From NCBI RefSeq assembly GCF_000964545.1, contig NZ_BBVD01000015.1:1-64000 (forward strand): a DNA stretch of 64,000 bases, in the 5' to 3' direction. The translations under genes and the position numbers were made by a program. The notes beneath the pieces are model-generated. The model saw nothing but the letters and a program-made list of their open reading frames with translations, did not search any database and was not told the origin of the DNA. The stretch comes from Comamonas thiooxydans. Lineage in GTDB: Bacteria; Pseudomonadota; Gammaproteobacteria; Burkholderiales; Burkholderiaceae_C. The first letter of the stretch is position 1; every line of letters begins with the position of its first letter. Below are positions 42,593 to 50,326 of the stretch, piece by piece.

Positions 42593-43564
42593 TTATTCAG
42601 GGGTAATGCCTGCAGCCTTGATGACCTGTCCCCACTTGGTGGTTTCGGCGGCTTGGAATTTTGCCAACTCCGAGGCTGAGGTGGTCCAGGCTTCGGAGCC
42701 GGACATATTGAAGAAGGACTTCGCCGCAGCGCTGTTCACGGCTTTGGCCAGCAATTGGTTGAGTCTGCCCGCCACAGGTGCTGGTGTATTGGCGGGTGTG
42801 TAAGCGGCAAACCAGTAGCCCATGTCATAGCCTTTGACACCGGCTTCCGAGATGGTCGGAACCTCCGGCAGTTGCGCGCTGCGCTTCTGGGTGGAGTATC
42901 CCAACGGGCGCAACTTGCCGGCCTTGATCTGAGGAACGCCCGTGGAGACGTCTGTAATCATCAGATTTATTTGTCCTCCAAGAAGGTCCGTGAGGGCAAG
43001 CGGATTGCTCTTGTAGGGAACGTGAAGGATATCGACGCCAGCGAGCTGCTTCAGCATTTCTCCTGCGACTCTGCTTGAAGAGCTGCCACTGCCGAAACTC
43101 AGCTTGCCGGGATTGGCTTTGGCGTAGCTCAGCAGCTCGCCCACGGACTGATATGGCGAAGTCGCAGGGACGACCAGAACCTGCCCACCTTTGCCCAGAC
43201 CTGTGATGGGGGTGAAATCCTTGACAGGGTCATAGGAGAGTTTTTTGTATAAATGTTCGTTGGCCGCATGCGTCGTATTGGTCGTGATGAGCACGGTGTA
43301 GCCATCGGGCACGGCCTTGGCCACTGCTTGAGCCGCAATCATGCCACTGGCACCGCCTTTGTTTTCTACCACGACCGGCTGCTTGGTTTGCTCGGAAACT
43401 GCTTGCCCTATGGCGCGCGCAAGCTGGTCTGTGGCACTGCCGGCGGCAAACGGAACGACAAAGGTAATAGGCTTGTTTGGATATTCGCCCTGCGCAAAGG
43501 CCAAGGGGCTGAGTGCCAGGCTTGCACCGCATGCAAGAACGGTTCGTCGTGTCAGAAATTTCAT
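42593..43564 (-). CDS. Bug family (tripartite tricarboxylate) substrate-binding protein
   Basis: A 323-residue periplasmic binding protein. A twin-Arg-like signal (FLTRRTVLACGASLALSPLA) is followed by YPNKPITFVVPFAAGSATDQ, the Bug opening, then VVENKGGASGMIAAQAVAKA and VPDGYTVLITTNTTHAAN, and FAAYTPANTPAPVAGRLNQL. These proteins bind carboxylates or related small acids. Abundant in Comamonadaceae, many work without their own transporter. It lies 31 bases after the AtuA-related gene and is in the same operon, so it may capture an acid feeding that pathway. Its 3' end adjoins the transposon-side scar. The ATG at 43564 has a strong Shine-Dalgarno. Confidence 0.92.
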   Translation of the reverse strand: MKFLTRRTVLACGASLALSPLAFAQGEYPNKPITFVVPFAAGSATDQLARAIGQAVSEQTKQPVVVENKGGASGMIAAQAVAKAVPDGYTVLITTNTTHAANEHLYKKLSYDPVKDFTPITGLGKGGQVLVVPATSPYQSVGELLSYAKANPGKLSFGSGSSSSRVAGEMLKQLAGVDILHVPYKSNPLALTDLLGGQINLMITDVSTGVPQIKAGKLRPLGYSTQKRSAQLPEVPTISEAGVKGYDMGYWFAAYTPANTPAPVAGRLNQLLAKAVNSAAAKSFFNMSGSEAWTTSASELAKFQAAETTKWGQVIKAAGITPE

Positions 43565-43595
43565 GGTTTGTCTCCTAGTGGTTGTTGTAGAAAAT

Positions 43596-43958
43596 TCAGG
43601 CTGTCGGACCGGCCAGCAGTGACTCGAGGCGGCATGGAACCACGACAGGCATTTCAAGCACCCTGAAGCACAGCGTTTTTCCATGGCTGTCCAGGTTCAG
43701 CGAGTCATTGACCCCCCCATCAAGCACGTTGTCGAGCACCAGATTCATGGCCTTAAGCTTGGGTAGCAGGTATCGCCGAACAGTACTTGGCTTGCGGTCT
43801 GCAAACAGACGCATCACGGCTTGTTCTGTGACTTGTTCGCAGACCACTTCCCACAACTCCGGATGCCATGCAATGACGCTGATATTGGAGCGGTTACCTT
43901 TGTCACCTGTGCGTCCATGCGCAACTCGGTAAAGGGGAACGGTAAGGCTTGAGTTCAT
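43596..43958 (-). CDS. AtuA-related small protein
   Basis: A 120-residue protein beginning VPLYRVAHGRTGDKGNRSNI, the signature of the small AtuA-associated protein (HGRTGDKGN..NI). It contains ELWEVVCEQVTEQAVMRLFA and a C-terminal FRVLEMPVVVPCRLESLL. It is encoded right behind the large AtuA-family protein (three bases) as in other genomes, where it may be fused to its C-terminus. The pair probably forms one enzyme. The reaction is not known. Confidence 0.88.
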   Translation of the reverse strand: MNSSLTVPLYRVAHGRTGDKGNRSNISVIAWHPELWEVVCEQVTEQAVMRLFADRKPSTVRRYLLPKLKAMNLVLDNVLDGGVNDSLNLDSHGKTLCFRVLEMPVVVPCRLESLLAGPTA

Positions 43959-43961
43959 GGC

Positions 43962-45341
43962 TTACTCCTGATGTGACTTGGTCCAGTGGAAGCCAGTCGT
44001 AATCTGTTGCTGAGGTACCAGGCACGACACCATTCCCAGGCGCTGGCGCATATGGGTGCGAACGCCCCCTCCCCCCGCCGGGCCGCAGCAATACAAGGCG
44101 TTTATTTCGCGTGGCAGACGCGCTGCGACTGCATGGTCGGCATGCTGCCAGGCCATGCGAAGCCGAACATCCCGGGATTCGCTGGCAATGCTTGCTTCAG
44201 TCAGCCAGTCGCTGGTGTCGTTTCCCCAGACGCTGGTTACGCCGATCAGGTCTGTTCTAAGGGGCGCAATGTTCGCCAGGCGCCTGGATATGGTCTGGGC
44301 GGCTAGACGCGCGCGCTCTTGCGCTCTTGGGCCCGCGTAGGAAATCTCTCCCTCGGCAAACCACCCTGACTCAAAGCAGACATTGACTTTGAGCATCTCC
44401 GGCCTCGGGTGACCAATGACGCCTTCCAGGCGCACCCGGTCAGGCCCGACCGAAATCACTTCTGCCTGGGTGATGTCGGCAACAACGTCTGGCGTGAGAT
44501 AGCAAGCAGGGTCATGGATTTCGTAGAGCAGTTGCTCCTTGACCGTGGCTGCAGTGATGCAGCCCCCGGTCAGAGATGGCTTGAAGATCGTGCTGTTGCC
44601 CGCGCTGTCGATTTCGGCAATGGGATACCCCAAACGGTCCATGTCCGGTACATCTTTGTACCCGGGGTCTGCGAAATAGCCCCCAGAGACCTGGGTTCCA
44701 CATTCCAGCAGATGCCCGGTCATCGTGGCTCGGGCTAGGCGATTCCAGTCATCCCAGGCCCAGCCGAAGTGGGCCATGGCAGGCCCCACTACAAGCGAGG
44801 GGTCGGAGACGCGGCCGCACACCACAATGTCTGCACCTGCCAGCAATGCCTCGGCAATGGGTCGTGCACCTATATAGGCATTGGCGCTCACCAGTTGCTG
44901 GTCTGGCATGTCCGAGCCCAGAGCTTTTTCGAGCAACTGGTAATGCGCGGGTCCGCTGAGGTCATCCCCATGAACCACCGCTATTTGGGGTGGGCGCGTT
45001 CCGAGCTCCTTGGCCAATGCAGCGATGGCCCGGGCTGCACCTTGTGGGTTGGCCGCACCAAAGTTGCTAACGATTCGAATGCCATGCACGAGGCAGTCGG
45101 CGAGCACGGGCCGGAGAAACTCCATCATGAGAGGCTCATAGCCTGCATCGGGATTCTGACGACGAGCAAGCTGTGCCAGTGCCAGAGTGCGCTCGGCAAG
45201 CGTTTCAAAGATCAGAAAGGCAGGCTTGTTTTGCCGAACCAGCTCCTGCACGACGGGTTGAGCCGCATCAATTCGATCGCCGGAAAAGCCTGCCGCACAT
45301 CCGATGAGCAATGACGTCGTTTCGTTTTGCACTCTTGTCAT
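43962..45341 (-). CDS. Acyclic terpene utilisation AtuA-family protein (DUF1446)
   Basis: A 459-residue DUF1446 protein. LLIGCAAGFSGDRIDAAQPV at the start, RIVSNFGAANPQGAARAIAAL and VCGRVSDPSLVVGPAMAHFG in the middle, and YCCGPAGGGGVRTHMRQRLG near the end are the family blocks. AtuA of Pseudomonas is part of citronellol/geraniol breakdown, but most DUF1446 proteins are not restricted to that pathway, and no other atu gene is present. With a Bug protein and a LysR regulator it suggests breakdown of an unidentified carboxylic acid or hydroxy acid. Confidence 0.88.
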   Translation of the reverse strand: MTRVQNETTSLLIGCAAGFSGDRIDAAQPVVQELVRQNKPAFLIFETLAERTLALAQLARRQNPDAGYEPLMMEFLRPVLADCLVHGIRIVSNFGAANPQGAARAIAALAKELGTRPPQIAVVHGDDLSGPAHYQLLEKALGSDMPDQQLVSANAYIGARPIAEALLAGADIVVCGRVSDPSLVVGPAMAHFGWAWDDWNRLARATMTGHLLECGTQVSGGYFADPGYKDVPDMDRLGYPIAEIDSAGNSTIFKPSLTGGCITAATVKEQLLYEIHDPACYLTPDVVADITQAEVISVGPDRVRLEGVIGHPRPEMLKVNVCFESGWFAEGEISYAGPRAQERARLAAQTISRRLANIAPLRTDLIGVTSVWGNDTSDWLTEASIASESRDVRLRMAWQHADHAVAARLPREINALYCCGPAGGGGVRTHMRQRLGMVSCLVPQQQITTGFHWTKSHQE

Positions 45342-45399
45342 GAAACCTCCTGTTGCCCACTATAGAAAAACCGCTATAAGCTGTGAAATCGATTATTGA

Positions 45400-45411
45400 G
45401 ATTAATTAATC
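45400..45411. promoter_or_regulatory. Palindrome in the LysR/AtuA divergent promoter
   Basis: GATTAATTAATC is a perfect 12-bp palindrome 10 bases before the lysR ATG and 59 bases before the atuA ATG. AT-rich and symmetrical, it is a candidate LysR-type binding site. Confidence 0.4.
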
Positions 45412-45421
45412 CGTATTTCAA

Positions 45422-46312
45422 ATGAATCTATCGTCGCGCGATGTGCAGGCATTCCTGGTACTGGCCAAACAAAAGAACTTCACCCAGGCCGCCAGCATGT
45501 GCCACCTGTCACAACCGGCTTTCAGCGCACTCATCCGCTCCTTGGAGCAAACGGTAGGTCTCAAGCTTTTCGACCGCAGCACAAGACACGTGGTGCTTAC
45601 CCGTGAAGGGGAACGATTTCTGCAGTCTGCGGAGCGCCTCGCCGCAGAGTTCGCTGCCTGCGAAAGAGCGATGCGTGATACAGCACAACTGGCCCAGGGA
45701 CATGTATCAGTTGCATTGCTGCCATCCCTTGCCGCAGGCTGGCTTCCTGAAGTACTGAAGGTGTACACGGCCCGGCATCCGGGAGTTCAGCTGGGTGTGT
45801 TGGACGTGCTGTCCGAGCCCTGCATTGCTGCCGTGGCCAATGGAGAGGCGGATTTTGCGCTGGCTGCCATACGCGTTGATACACCCGACCTGAAGGCAGA
45901 GCCGTTTTGCAGTGACGGCTTCTATATGGTGTGCCCTAGCGAGCATCCATTGGCGGACAAGGTCTCGCTGTCACTGGAGGATCTGACTTCCTGGCCGTTC
46001 ATCCACCTGGCACGCCACAGCAGCGTTCGTCAGTATCTGGATGCCGCCTTTTTTCCTCGAAAAATGCAGACTTTCGTTGAAGTTGAGCAATTGGCCACCG
46101 TGATGGGACTGGTGCAAGCCGGACTAGGCATCACCGTAGCTCCCGCGCTGAGCCTATTTCACTTTGATAAGCCTGGACTGGTGGCGCGGCACCTGCTGCT
46201 GCCGGGTATGGACCGGCAGATCTATATGGTCCGGAAGCGAGAGCGCAGCCTTTCATTGGTGGCTGAAGCACTTTATCGATTGATGCAGGACATGGCTCCT
46301 TCAAACGCTTGA
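45422..46312 (+). CDS. LysR family transcriptional regulator
   Basis: A 296-residue LysR protein. The HTH domain is standard: LSSRDVQAFLVLAKQKNFTQ AASMCHLSQPAFSALIRSLE (split for length), followed by LFDRSTRHVVLTREGERFL. The effector domain starts near residue 90 (HVSVALLPSLAAGWLPEVLK) and ends typically. It is divergent to the AtuA operon over an 80-base region containing a palindrome, so it likely activates that operon in the presence of its substrate. Confidence 0.93.
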   Translation: MNLSSRDVQAFLVLAKQKNFTQAASMCHLSQPAFSALIRSLEQTVGLKLFDRSTRHVVLTREGERFLQSAERLAAEFAACERAMRDTAQLAQGHVSVALLPSLAAGWLPEVLKVYTARHPGVQLGVLDVLSEPCIAAVANGEADFALAAIRVDTPDLKAEPFCSDGFYMVCPSEHPLADKVSLSLEDLTSWPFIHLARHSSVRQYLDAAFFPRKMQTFVEVEQLATVMGLVQAGLGITVAPALSLFHFDKPGLVARHLLLPGMDRQIYMVRKRERSLSLVAEALYRLMQDMAPSNA

Positions 46313-46413
46313 CTTGGAGACCGCCGTGAACAGTCACTCAGCAGCTTTGAGCCTGTACTCATAGCAAGCCACTCTCGTTTGCGCGCCGCAGACGTCCATT
46401 ATCAGCCAATAGA

Positions 46414-46692
46414 TCAGATCGCCCTCACCCCAATCAAGGTGTAGTAATCGACCGCATTTTCATCTCTTTGCGGAGGCGTTCCCCACTCACGATACAGCGT
46501 TGCTTCACGACGTCGTATCAGTTGCTTGAGCGTGTGCTTGTACTCGTCTGCCTCATCCATCAGCGCAAACAACTCCACGGACTCGCCCAGCATGGAATCG
46601 CCGGCCATTTCGCGGATGATGTGGCCGATTATTCTTTTCAAAATACTCAGGGCTCTACAGTTAGGCTTGGCATTGACCGCCAATATTGACAA
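46414..46692 (-). CDS. Hypothetical small protein
   Basis: A 92-residue frame; an internal ATG (MAGDSMLGESVELFALMDEA) at 46602 would give a 63-residue product. The sequence is highly charged in the C-terminal half (EADEYKHTLKQLIRRREATL, then YREWGTPPQRDENAVDYYTL) and looks like a real small helical protein. No family is recognised. It follows kfrA on the same strand with an intervening hairpin. Confidence 0.45.
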   Translation of the reverse strand: MSILAVNAKPNCRALSILKRIIGHIIREMAGDSMLGESVELFALMDEADEYKHTLKQLIRRREATLYREWGTPPQRDENAVDYYTLIGVRAI

Positions 46693-46714
46693 GCCGCCGG
46701 CAGAAGCCGGCGGT
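46693..46714 (-). terminator. Hairpin after kfrA
   Basis: GCCGCCGGC and GCCGGCGGT pair around AGAA. On the minus strand it is followed by TTGTCAATATT, so the T-run is poor. It is placed 60 bases after the kfrA stop and may act as a terminator. Confidence 0.5.
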
Positions 46715-46773
46715 CAAGTCTGTGGCGCCGAGACTGAGCTGAGCTCAGCTGCAGCCTAAGTTGCCGGATTCGG

Positions 46774-47757
46774 TTAGCGCAAGGTTCGCCGGTTAATGGA
46801 GCGTCGGGTTGCCGCCAGATTGCTTCGACGCGCCAGGGGTTGGGCCACATTTGGATCCGCTACATTGGCTGCAGCCGCCAGTCTTTGCTGCGCCTCCAGC
46901 AAGCTCTTGAGATCGGCAGCACGCTCCTGTGCCAATGCTGCCGTGTTCTGTGCGGTCTGCAACTGGGCATGCAGATTCAGGATCTCCTGCTCAGACTGTT
47001 CAAAGCGAGTTTGCAGCTCTTGATAGCGAGAGTCCGCCTTGCGCTCCTGGTCCTGCAGGCTTTTTCTCGCTGCCGTGAGTTCCTGCCGCGCACGATCAAC
47101 CTCGTTGAGCATATGGCGCTCGTTGCCCGCGTACTGTTCGGCCATGCGCTGGCGCTCGGCGGCGGCCGACTGAATTTCCTCGCTGTGCTTTTGCTGCTGC
47201 AACTCGCGCTGGCGTACGGCATTGCTCAGCTCATCACGTAGTTCTTCCAGGCGCTGATCGCGTTCCTGTAGCGTTTGCTGCATTTCGTCAAGACGCCGGG
47301 CCAAGTCTTGGGCGTGATTTTGAGCTGCCTGCAGGGCTTGATTCAGCGCATCTTTTTGCGCTTCCATGGTGGCCTGGCGCTGCGCGAGTTGCTCCTGTTG
47401 CGCCACAAATGCCTGCTCTGCAGCTTTCAAAGCGTGTTCACGAAGATCCAAAGCCTTGCTGGCTGCGGCTTTCGCCTCTTCCTGTGCCGTATTCCAGAGC
47501 TCTTCCGCTAGACGCTGCACAGGGTCCGGCACCGATTGCAACACGGAGGGGTCCTGCTCTCCCGCCACGCCCAGACGACGGCCCAGCGTTGCAAACCAGG
47601 TCTCCAGCATGGGACTGACCGTATTGGGAGAGCCTCGCCCTATCTGCTGACGCACCCGCTCTATGGTCGGACGCAGCCCCTGGGCAATCAAAGCATCCGC
47701 TGCAGCCCAGACATCGGACTCCTGAACACCTCTTGACGTAGTTTTGCTTGTATTCAT
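46774..47757 (-). CDS. kfrA: KfrA-like DNA-binding coiled-coil protein
   Basis: A 327-residue protein. The N-terminal KfrA domain (SDVWAAADALIAQGLRPTIE and RVRQQIGRGSPNTVSPMLET) binds DNA. Residues about 95-300 are a long, unbroken alpha-helical coiled coil rich in Ala, Gln, Glu and Arg. The basic C-terminus ends RRSINRRTLR. KfrA proteins on IncP plasmids bind their own promoter and form filaments linked to plasmid stability; chromosomal copies are less studied. It is divergent to a tyrosine recombinase over an operator-like region. Confidence 0.9.
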   Translation of the reverse strand: MNTSKTTSRGVQESDVWAAADALIAQGLRPTIERVRQQIGRGSPNTVSPMLETWFATLGRRLGVAGEQDPSVLQSVPDPVQRLAEELWNTAQEEAKAAASKALDLREHALKAAEQAFVAQQEQLAQRQATMEAQKDALNQALQAAQNHAQDLARRLDEMQQTLQERDQRLEELRDELSNAVRQRELQQQKHSEEIQSAAAERQRMAEQYAGNERHMLNEVDRARQELTAARKSLQDQERKADSRYQELQTRFEQSEQEILNLHAQLQTAQNTAALAQERAADLKSLLEAQQRLAAAANVADPNVAQPLARRSNLAATRRSINRRTLR

Positions 47758-47778
47758 ATCTATTCTTCAGATAACTAA

Positions 47779-47868
47779 CGATAAGTGATTGTTATCGGGA
47801 TCTATACTTTTTATACGTAATACACAATACATTTTATGTATTAAATATTACGTATGAAATTTTCATAC
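47779..47868. promoter_or_regulatory. Array of nested palindromes upstream of kfrA
   Basis: Four inverted repeats in 90 bases. CGATAA-N7-TTATCG lies at 47779-47797. A nested pair follows at 47813-47855: ATACGTAATA and TATTACGTAT (10-bp arms) enclose AATACAT-TTT-ATGTATT, all sharing one centre at 47834. GTATGAAA-T-TTTCATAC at 47852-47868 overlaps its right edge. It lies 22-111 bases upstream of the kfrA ATG. Autoregulation by KfrA is the simplest reading. The region is far more AT-rich than its surroundings. Confidence 0.65.
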
Positions 47869-48151
47869 AGATGACAACATACATTACCGCGTTTTCAGCA
47901 TCTGAATTTGTAGATAGAGGGAGTTTTCCATTGAGCGAGAGAGATTTCTTTGATTCGTCTACATACTCGCCGCCGTATCGCTGGCGCAGCTGCTTGCGAC
48001 GCTCCTGCGTTTCACCTTCGGCATGCCGTGCTGGTCTTGCTAATCGCTTCTGGAAATTGCCGCTCAAAGCCGCCCGGCTTCTACAGACTTCTTGACTGGC
48101 TGGCGCCAATCAACAGCGTCTGGCAGAGGAAGTCCGGGCGAAAATAGCGCC
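47869..48151. other. Region between the palindrome array and the recombinase gene
   Basis: About 280 bases with only weak overlapping frames. A minus-strand frame (48109 to 47834) encodes 91 residues with a charged middle (EGETQERRKQLRQRYGGEYV) but ends inside the palindrome array and has no clear start signal; I do not count it as a gene. The promoter of the recombinase should lie here. Confidence 0.3.
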
Positions 48152-49258
48152 ATGGATTCAAGCAAGCCCTCGCCCTTCCCTGCTCCTGTGACTTTTGATG
48201 CCAACCGCCTGCAGATACAGGATGTGCTGGAGTCCGCTCTTGCCCCCAAAGCGCATGAAGCCATCAAGGAACTGATGCATGAAGGCGAATCCAGCAATAC
48301 GCGCAGCAGCTATCAAAGCGCCATGCGTTATTGGGCAGCCTGGCACCTGCTGCGCCTTGGCCAGCCCATGCAACTGCCGCTGCAGGTTTCCACGGTGCTG
48401 CAATTCATCATCGACCATGCCCAGAGGCAGAGCGGTGCCGGCCTGCTTCATGAGATGCCGCCCGAAATCGATGAAGCCCTGGTTGCAGCCGGCTACAAGG
48501 GCAAAAAAGGGGCACCTTCACACAGCACGCTGGTGCATCGCATGGCCGTGATGTCCAAGGCGCATCAGGTGCATACGATGCCCAATCCCTGTCAGGACGG
48601 GGCAGTCAAGGAGCTGATGTCGCGCACGCGCAAGGCCTATGCAAGGCGTGGCGAGTTGCCGCAGAAGAAAGAGGCGCTGACGCGCGATGTGCTGGAGGAG
48701 TTGCTGGCAAGCTGCGATGACAGCTTGCGCGGCCTGCGCGATCGGGCGCTACTGCTGTTTGCCTGGGCCAGTGGCGGGCGTCGCCGTTCCGAAGTGGCTG
48801 GCGCCGATATGCGTTTCCTGCGCACTGTGGCTAATGGGGAGTTCATCTACACCCTGAGTCATAGCAAGACCAACCAGAGCGGCACCGATGCCCCCGAGAA
48901 TCACAAGCCCGTTACCGGCCGTGCCGCCATTGCCTTGAAAGCATGGCTTGATGGCGCACGGATTACCGAAGGACCTATCTTCAGGCGCATCCGCAAAGGA
49001 GGCCATGTGGCAGAGCCACTGACTCCCGCTGCTGTACGAAACATCGTCAAAGAACGCTGTGCGCTGGCTGGTGTGGAAGGAGACTTTTCGGCACACTCGC
49101 TGCGCTCGGGATTTGTGACCGAGGCCGGCAGACGCAATCTGCCGCTGGCTGACACCATGGCATTGACCGGGCACCATAGTGTGAACACCGTACTCGGTTA
49201 CTTCCGCGCAGACTCGGCACTCAACAATCAGGCCGCGCGCATGCTGGATGAGGACTGA
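48152..49258 (+). CDS. Tyrosine-type site-specific recombinase
   Basis: A 368-residue recombinase. The N-terminal SAM-like core-binding domain has SSNTRSSYQSAMRYWAAWHL. The catalytic domain holds the full set: Arg in WASGGRRRSEVAGAD near 215, Lys in LSHSKTNQSGT near 240, HxxR in HSLRSGFVTEAGRR near 318, His in LTGHHSVNTVLGYF near 342 and the nucleophile Tyr in GYFRADS near 350. No excisionase, attachment site or prophage genes flank it. The start at 48152 is preferred over the open extension to 48092. The 3' end overlaps the convergent hydrolase gene by 31 bases. Confidence 0.88.
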   Translation: MDSSKPSPFPAPVTFDANRLQIQDVLESALAPKAHEAIKELMHEGESSNTRSSYQSAMRYWAAWHLLRLGQPMQLPLQVSTVLQFIIDHAQRQSGAGLLHEMPPEIDEALVAAGYKGKKGAPSHSTLVHRMAVMSKAHQVHTMPNPCQDGAVKELMSRTRKAYARRGELPQKKEALTRDVLEELLASCDDSLRGLRDRALLLFAWASGGRRRSEVAGADMRFLRTVANGEFIYTLSHSKTNQSGTDAPENHKPVTGRAAIALKAWLDGARITEGPIFRRIRKGGHVAEPLTPAAVRNIVKERCALAGVEGDFSAHSLRSGFVTEAGRRNLPLADTMALTGHHSVNTVLGYFRADSALNNQAARMLDED

Positions 49259-50148
49259 TCAAGCCCCATCAACTGCAGTGCAGTTTGATGAACGGCGGAT
49301 TGCGGATTGGCCAGTTGCAGCGGCAAATCAAAGTGGTTGGTCGCCGGCGCCTCCACCCATTGCCCCGGCAGACAACGCGCCTGCCATGCAGCCAGATATT
49401 CGCGCGACTGGCGCTTGAATTCATGGCTTTCAAACTCGCCACAGCTCACGCGCAGCTGACACTGAGCATGCGTACTAGCATCAGGCAGCAGAAAGCGCGG
49501 GCTGTTGCGTATCGCGGCAGCATCGTCGAGCTGCATCCAACCGTTGATATGGGTTGTCAGCAGCGGCTGCAGGTCGAACAGACCGCTCAAGGTCAATACC
49601 GATCGAGGCACGGCCTGCACCGGCAAGTCATAGTCTTGCTGCCACCCCCTGGCCAGCAACATGGCTGCCAGATGTCCACCGGCCGAGCTGCCGCAGACAC
49701 AGATATTGCTGGCATCGCCGCCGTAGATGGCAATATTTCGCACCACCCAGGCATAGGCCTGGCGCATCTGATCGACGATATGGTCCAGCGTGGCAGCCGG
49801 AGCCAGATCGTAGTCAGGCACCACGACGATAGCACCCTCCCGCGTCAACGCGGGTGCCATGAATGCCGAATCATCCTTGCTCAAGGCCTTCCAGTAGCCG
49901 CCGTGAATGAAGATGAGAACAGGCGCAGCTTGTGCTTTCGCTGCCTGAGTTGTGGGCAGATAGATATCCAGAACATCCATAGCCCTGGGGCTGTAGCGCT
50001 GGTTGCGAACTGTGCCAGGCAATGCAAACGCGGCCTGGCTTTCCTGCGTGTAGCGCACCAGATACGCAAGCGGATCCTGCACGCTGGCGCGGGCGTTGTA
50101 TTGGCGGTCGTAGTAAGCAGTCGTGAGGACGGTCGAGATGGAGGTCAT
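49228..50148 (-). CDS. Alpha/beta hydrolase, arylformamidase/esterase-like
   Basis: A 306-residue hydrolase. FIHGGYWKALSKDDSAFMAP carries the HGGYW oxyanion motif, CVCGSSAGGHLAAMLLARG has the nucleophile Ser in GSSAGGH, and a late Asp and the final His in APATNHFDLP complete the triad. The HGGYW variant is shared with kynurenine formamidase-type enzymes, but no kynurenine pathway gene is nearby, so a general esterase/acylamidase is as likely. The start at 50148 begins with a plausible TSISTVLTTAYYDRQYN; a longer open frame to 50256 is probably not used. Confidence 0.85.
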   Translation of the reverse strand: MTSISTVLTTAYYDRQYNARASVQDPLAYLVRYTQESQAAFALPGTVRNQRYSPRAMDVLDIYLPTTQAAKAQAAPVLIFIHGGYWKALSKDDSAFMAPALTREGAIVVVPDYDLAPAATLDHIVDQMRQAYAWVVRNIAIYGGDASNICVCGSSAGGHLAAMLLARGWQQDYDLPVQAVPRSVLTLSGLFDLQPLLTTHINGWMQLDDAAAIRNSPRFLLPDASTHAQCQLRVSCGEFESHEFKRQSREYLAAWQARCLPGQWVEAPATNHFDLPLQLANPQSAVHQTALQLMGLDQSSSSMRAA

Positions 50149-50326
50149 TTTTCTGCGCGGCTTTGGGCGTCGGGCGGCGATCACTCGCAGCGCACAGCAT
50201 AAGCCACGCTGGTAGCTCTCTGGAGCCTCGAAAGCGTCAACCGAACGAGCCTGCATCCTCCAATTAGACCTATGCGCCTGTCACTTAGACACATTAAATT
50301 ACATTCATGCAACTGGAATCAGAGCG

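Noticed and set aside
47834..48109. Minus-strand frame of 91 residues between kfrA and the recombinase
   Set aside because: It has no good start signal and its 3' part lies inside the palindrome array; the sequence matches no family I know.
48152..49258. Integrase of a prophage or integrative element
   Set aside because: No structural phage, conjugation or excisionase genes and no tRNA attachment site are visible around the recombinase within the window.
49285..50202. Plus-strand open frame of 305 residues
   Set aside because: Antisense to the alpha/beta hydrolase, whose HGGYW and GSSAGGH motifs are intact.
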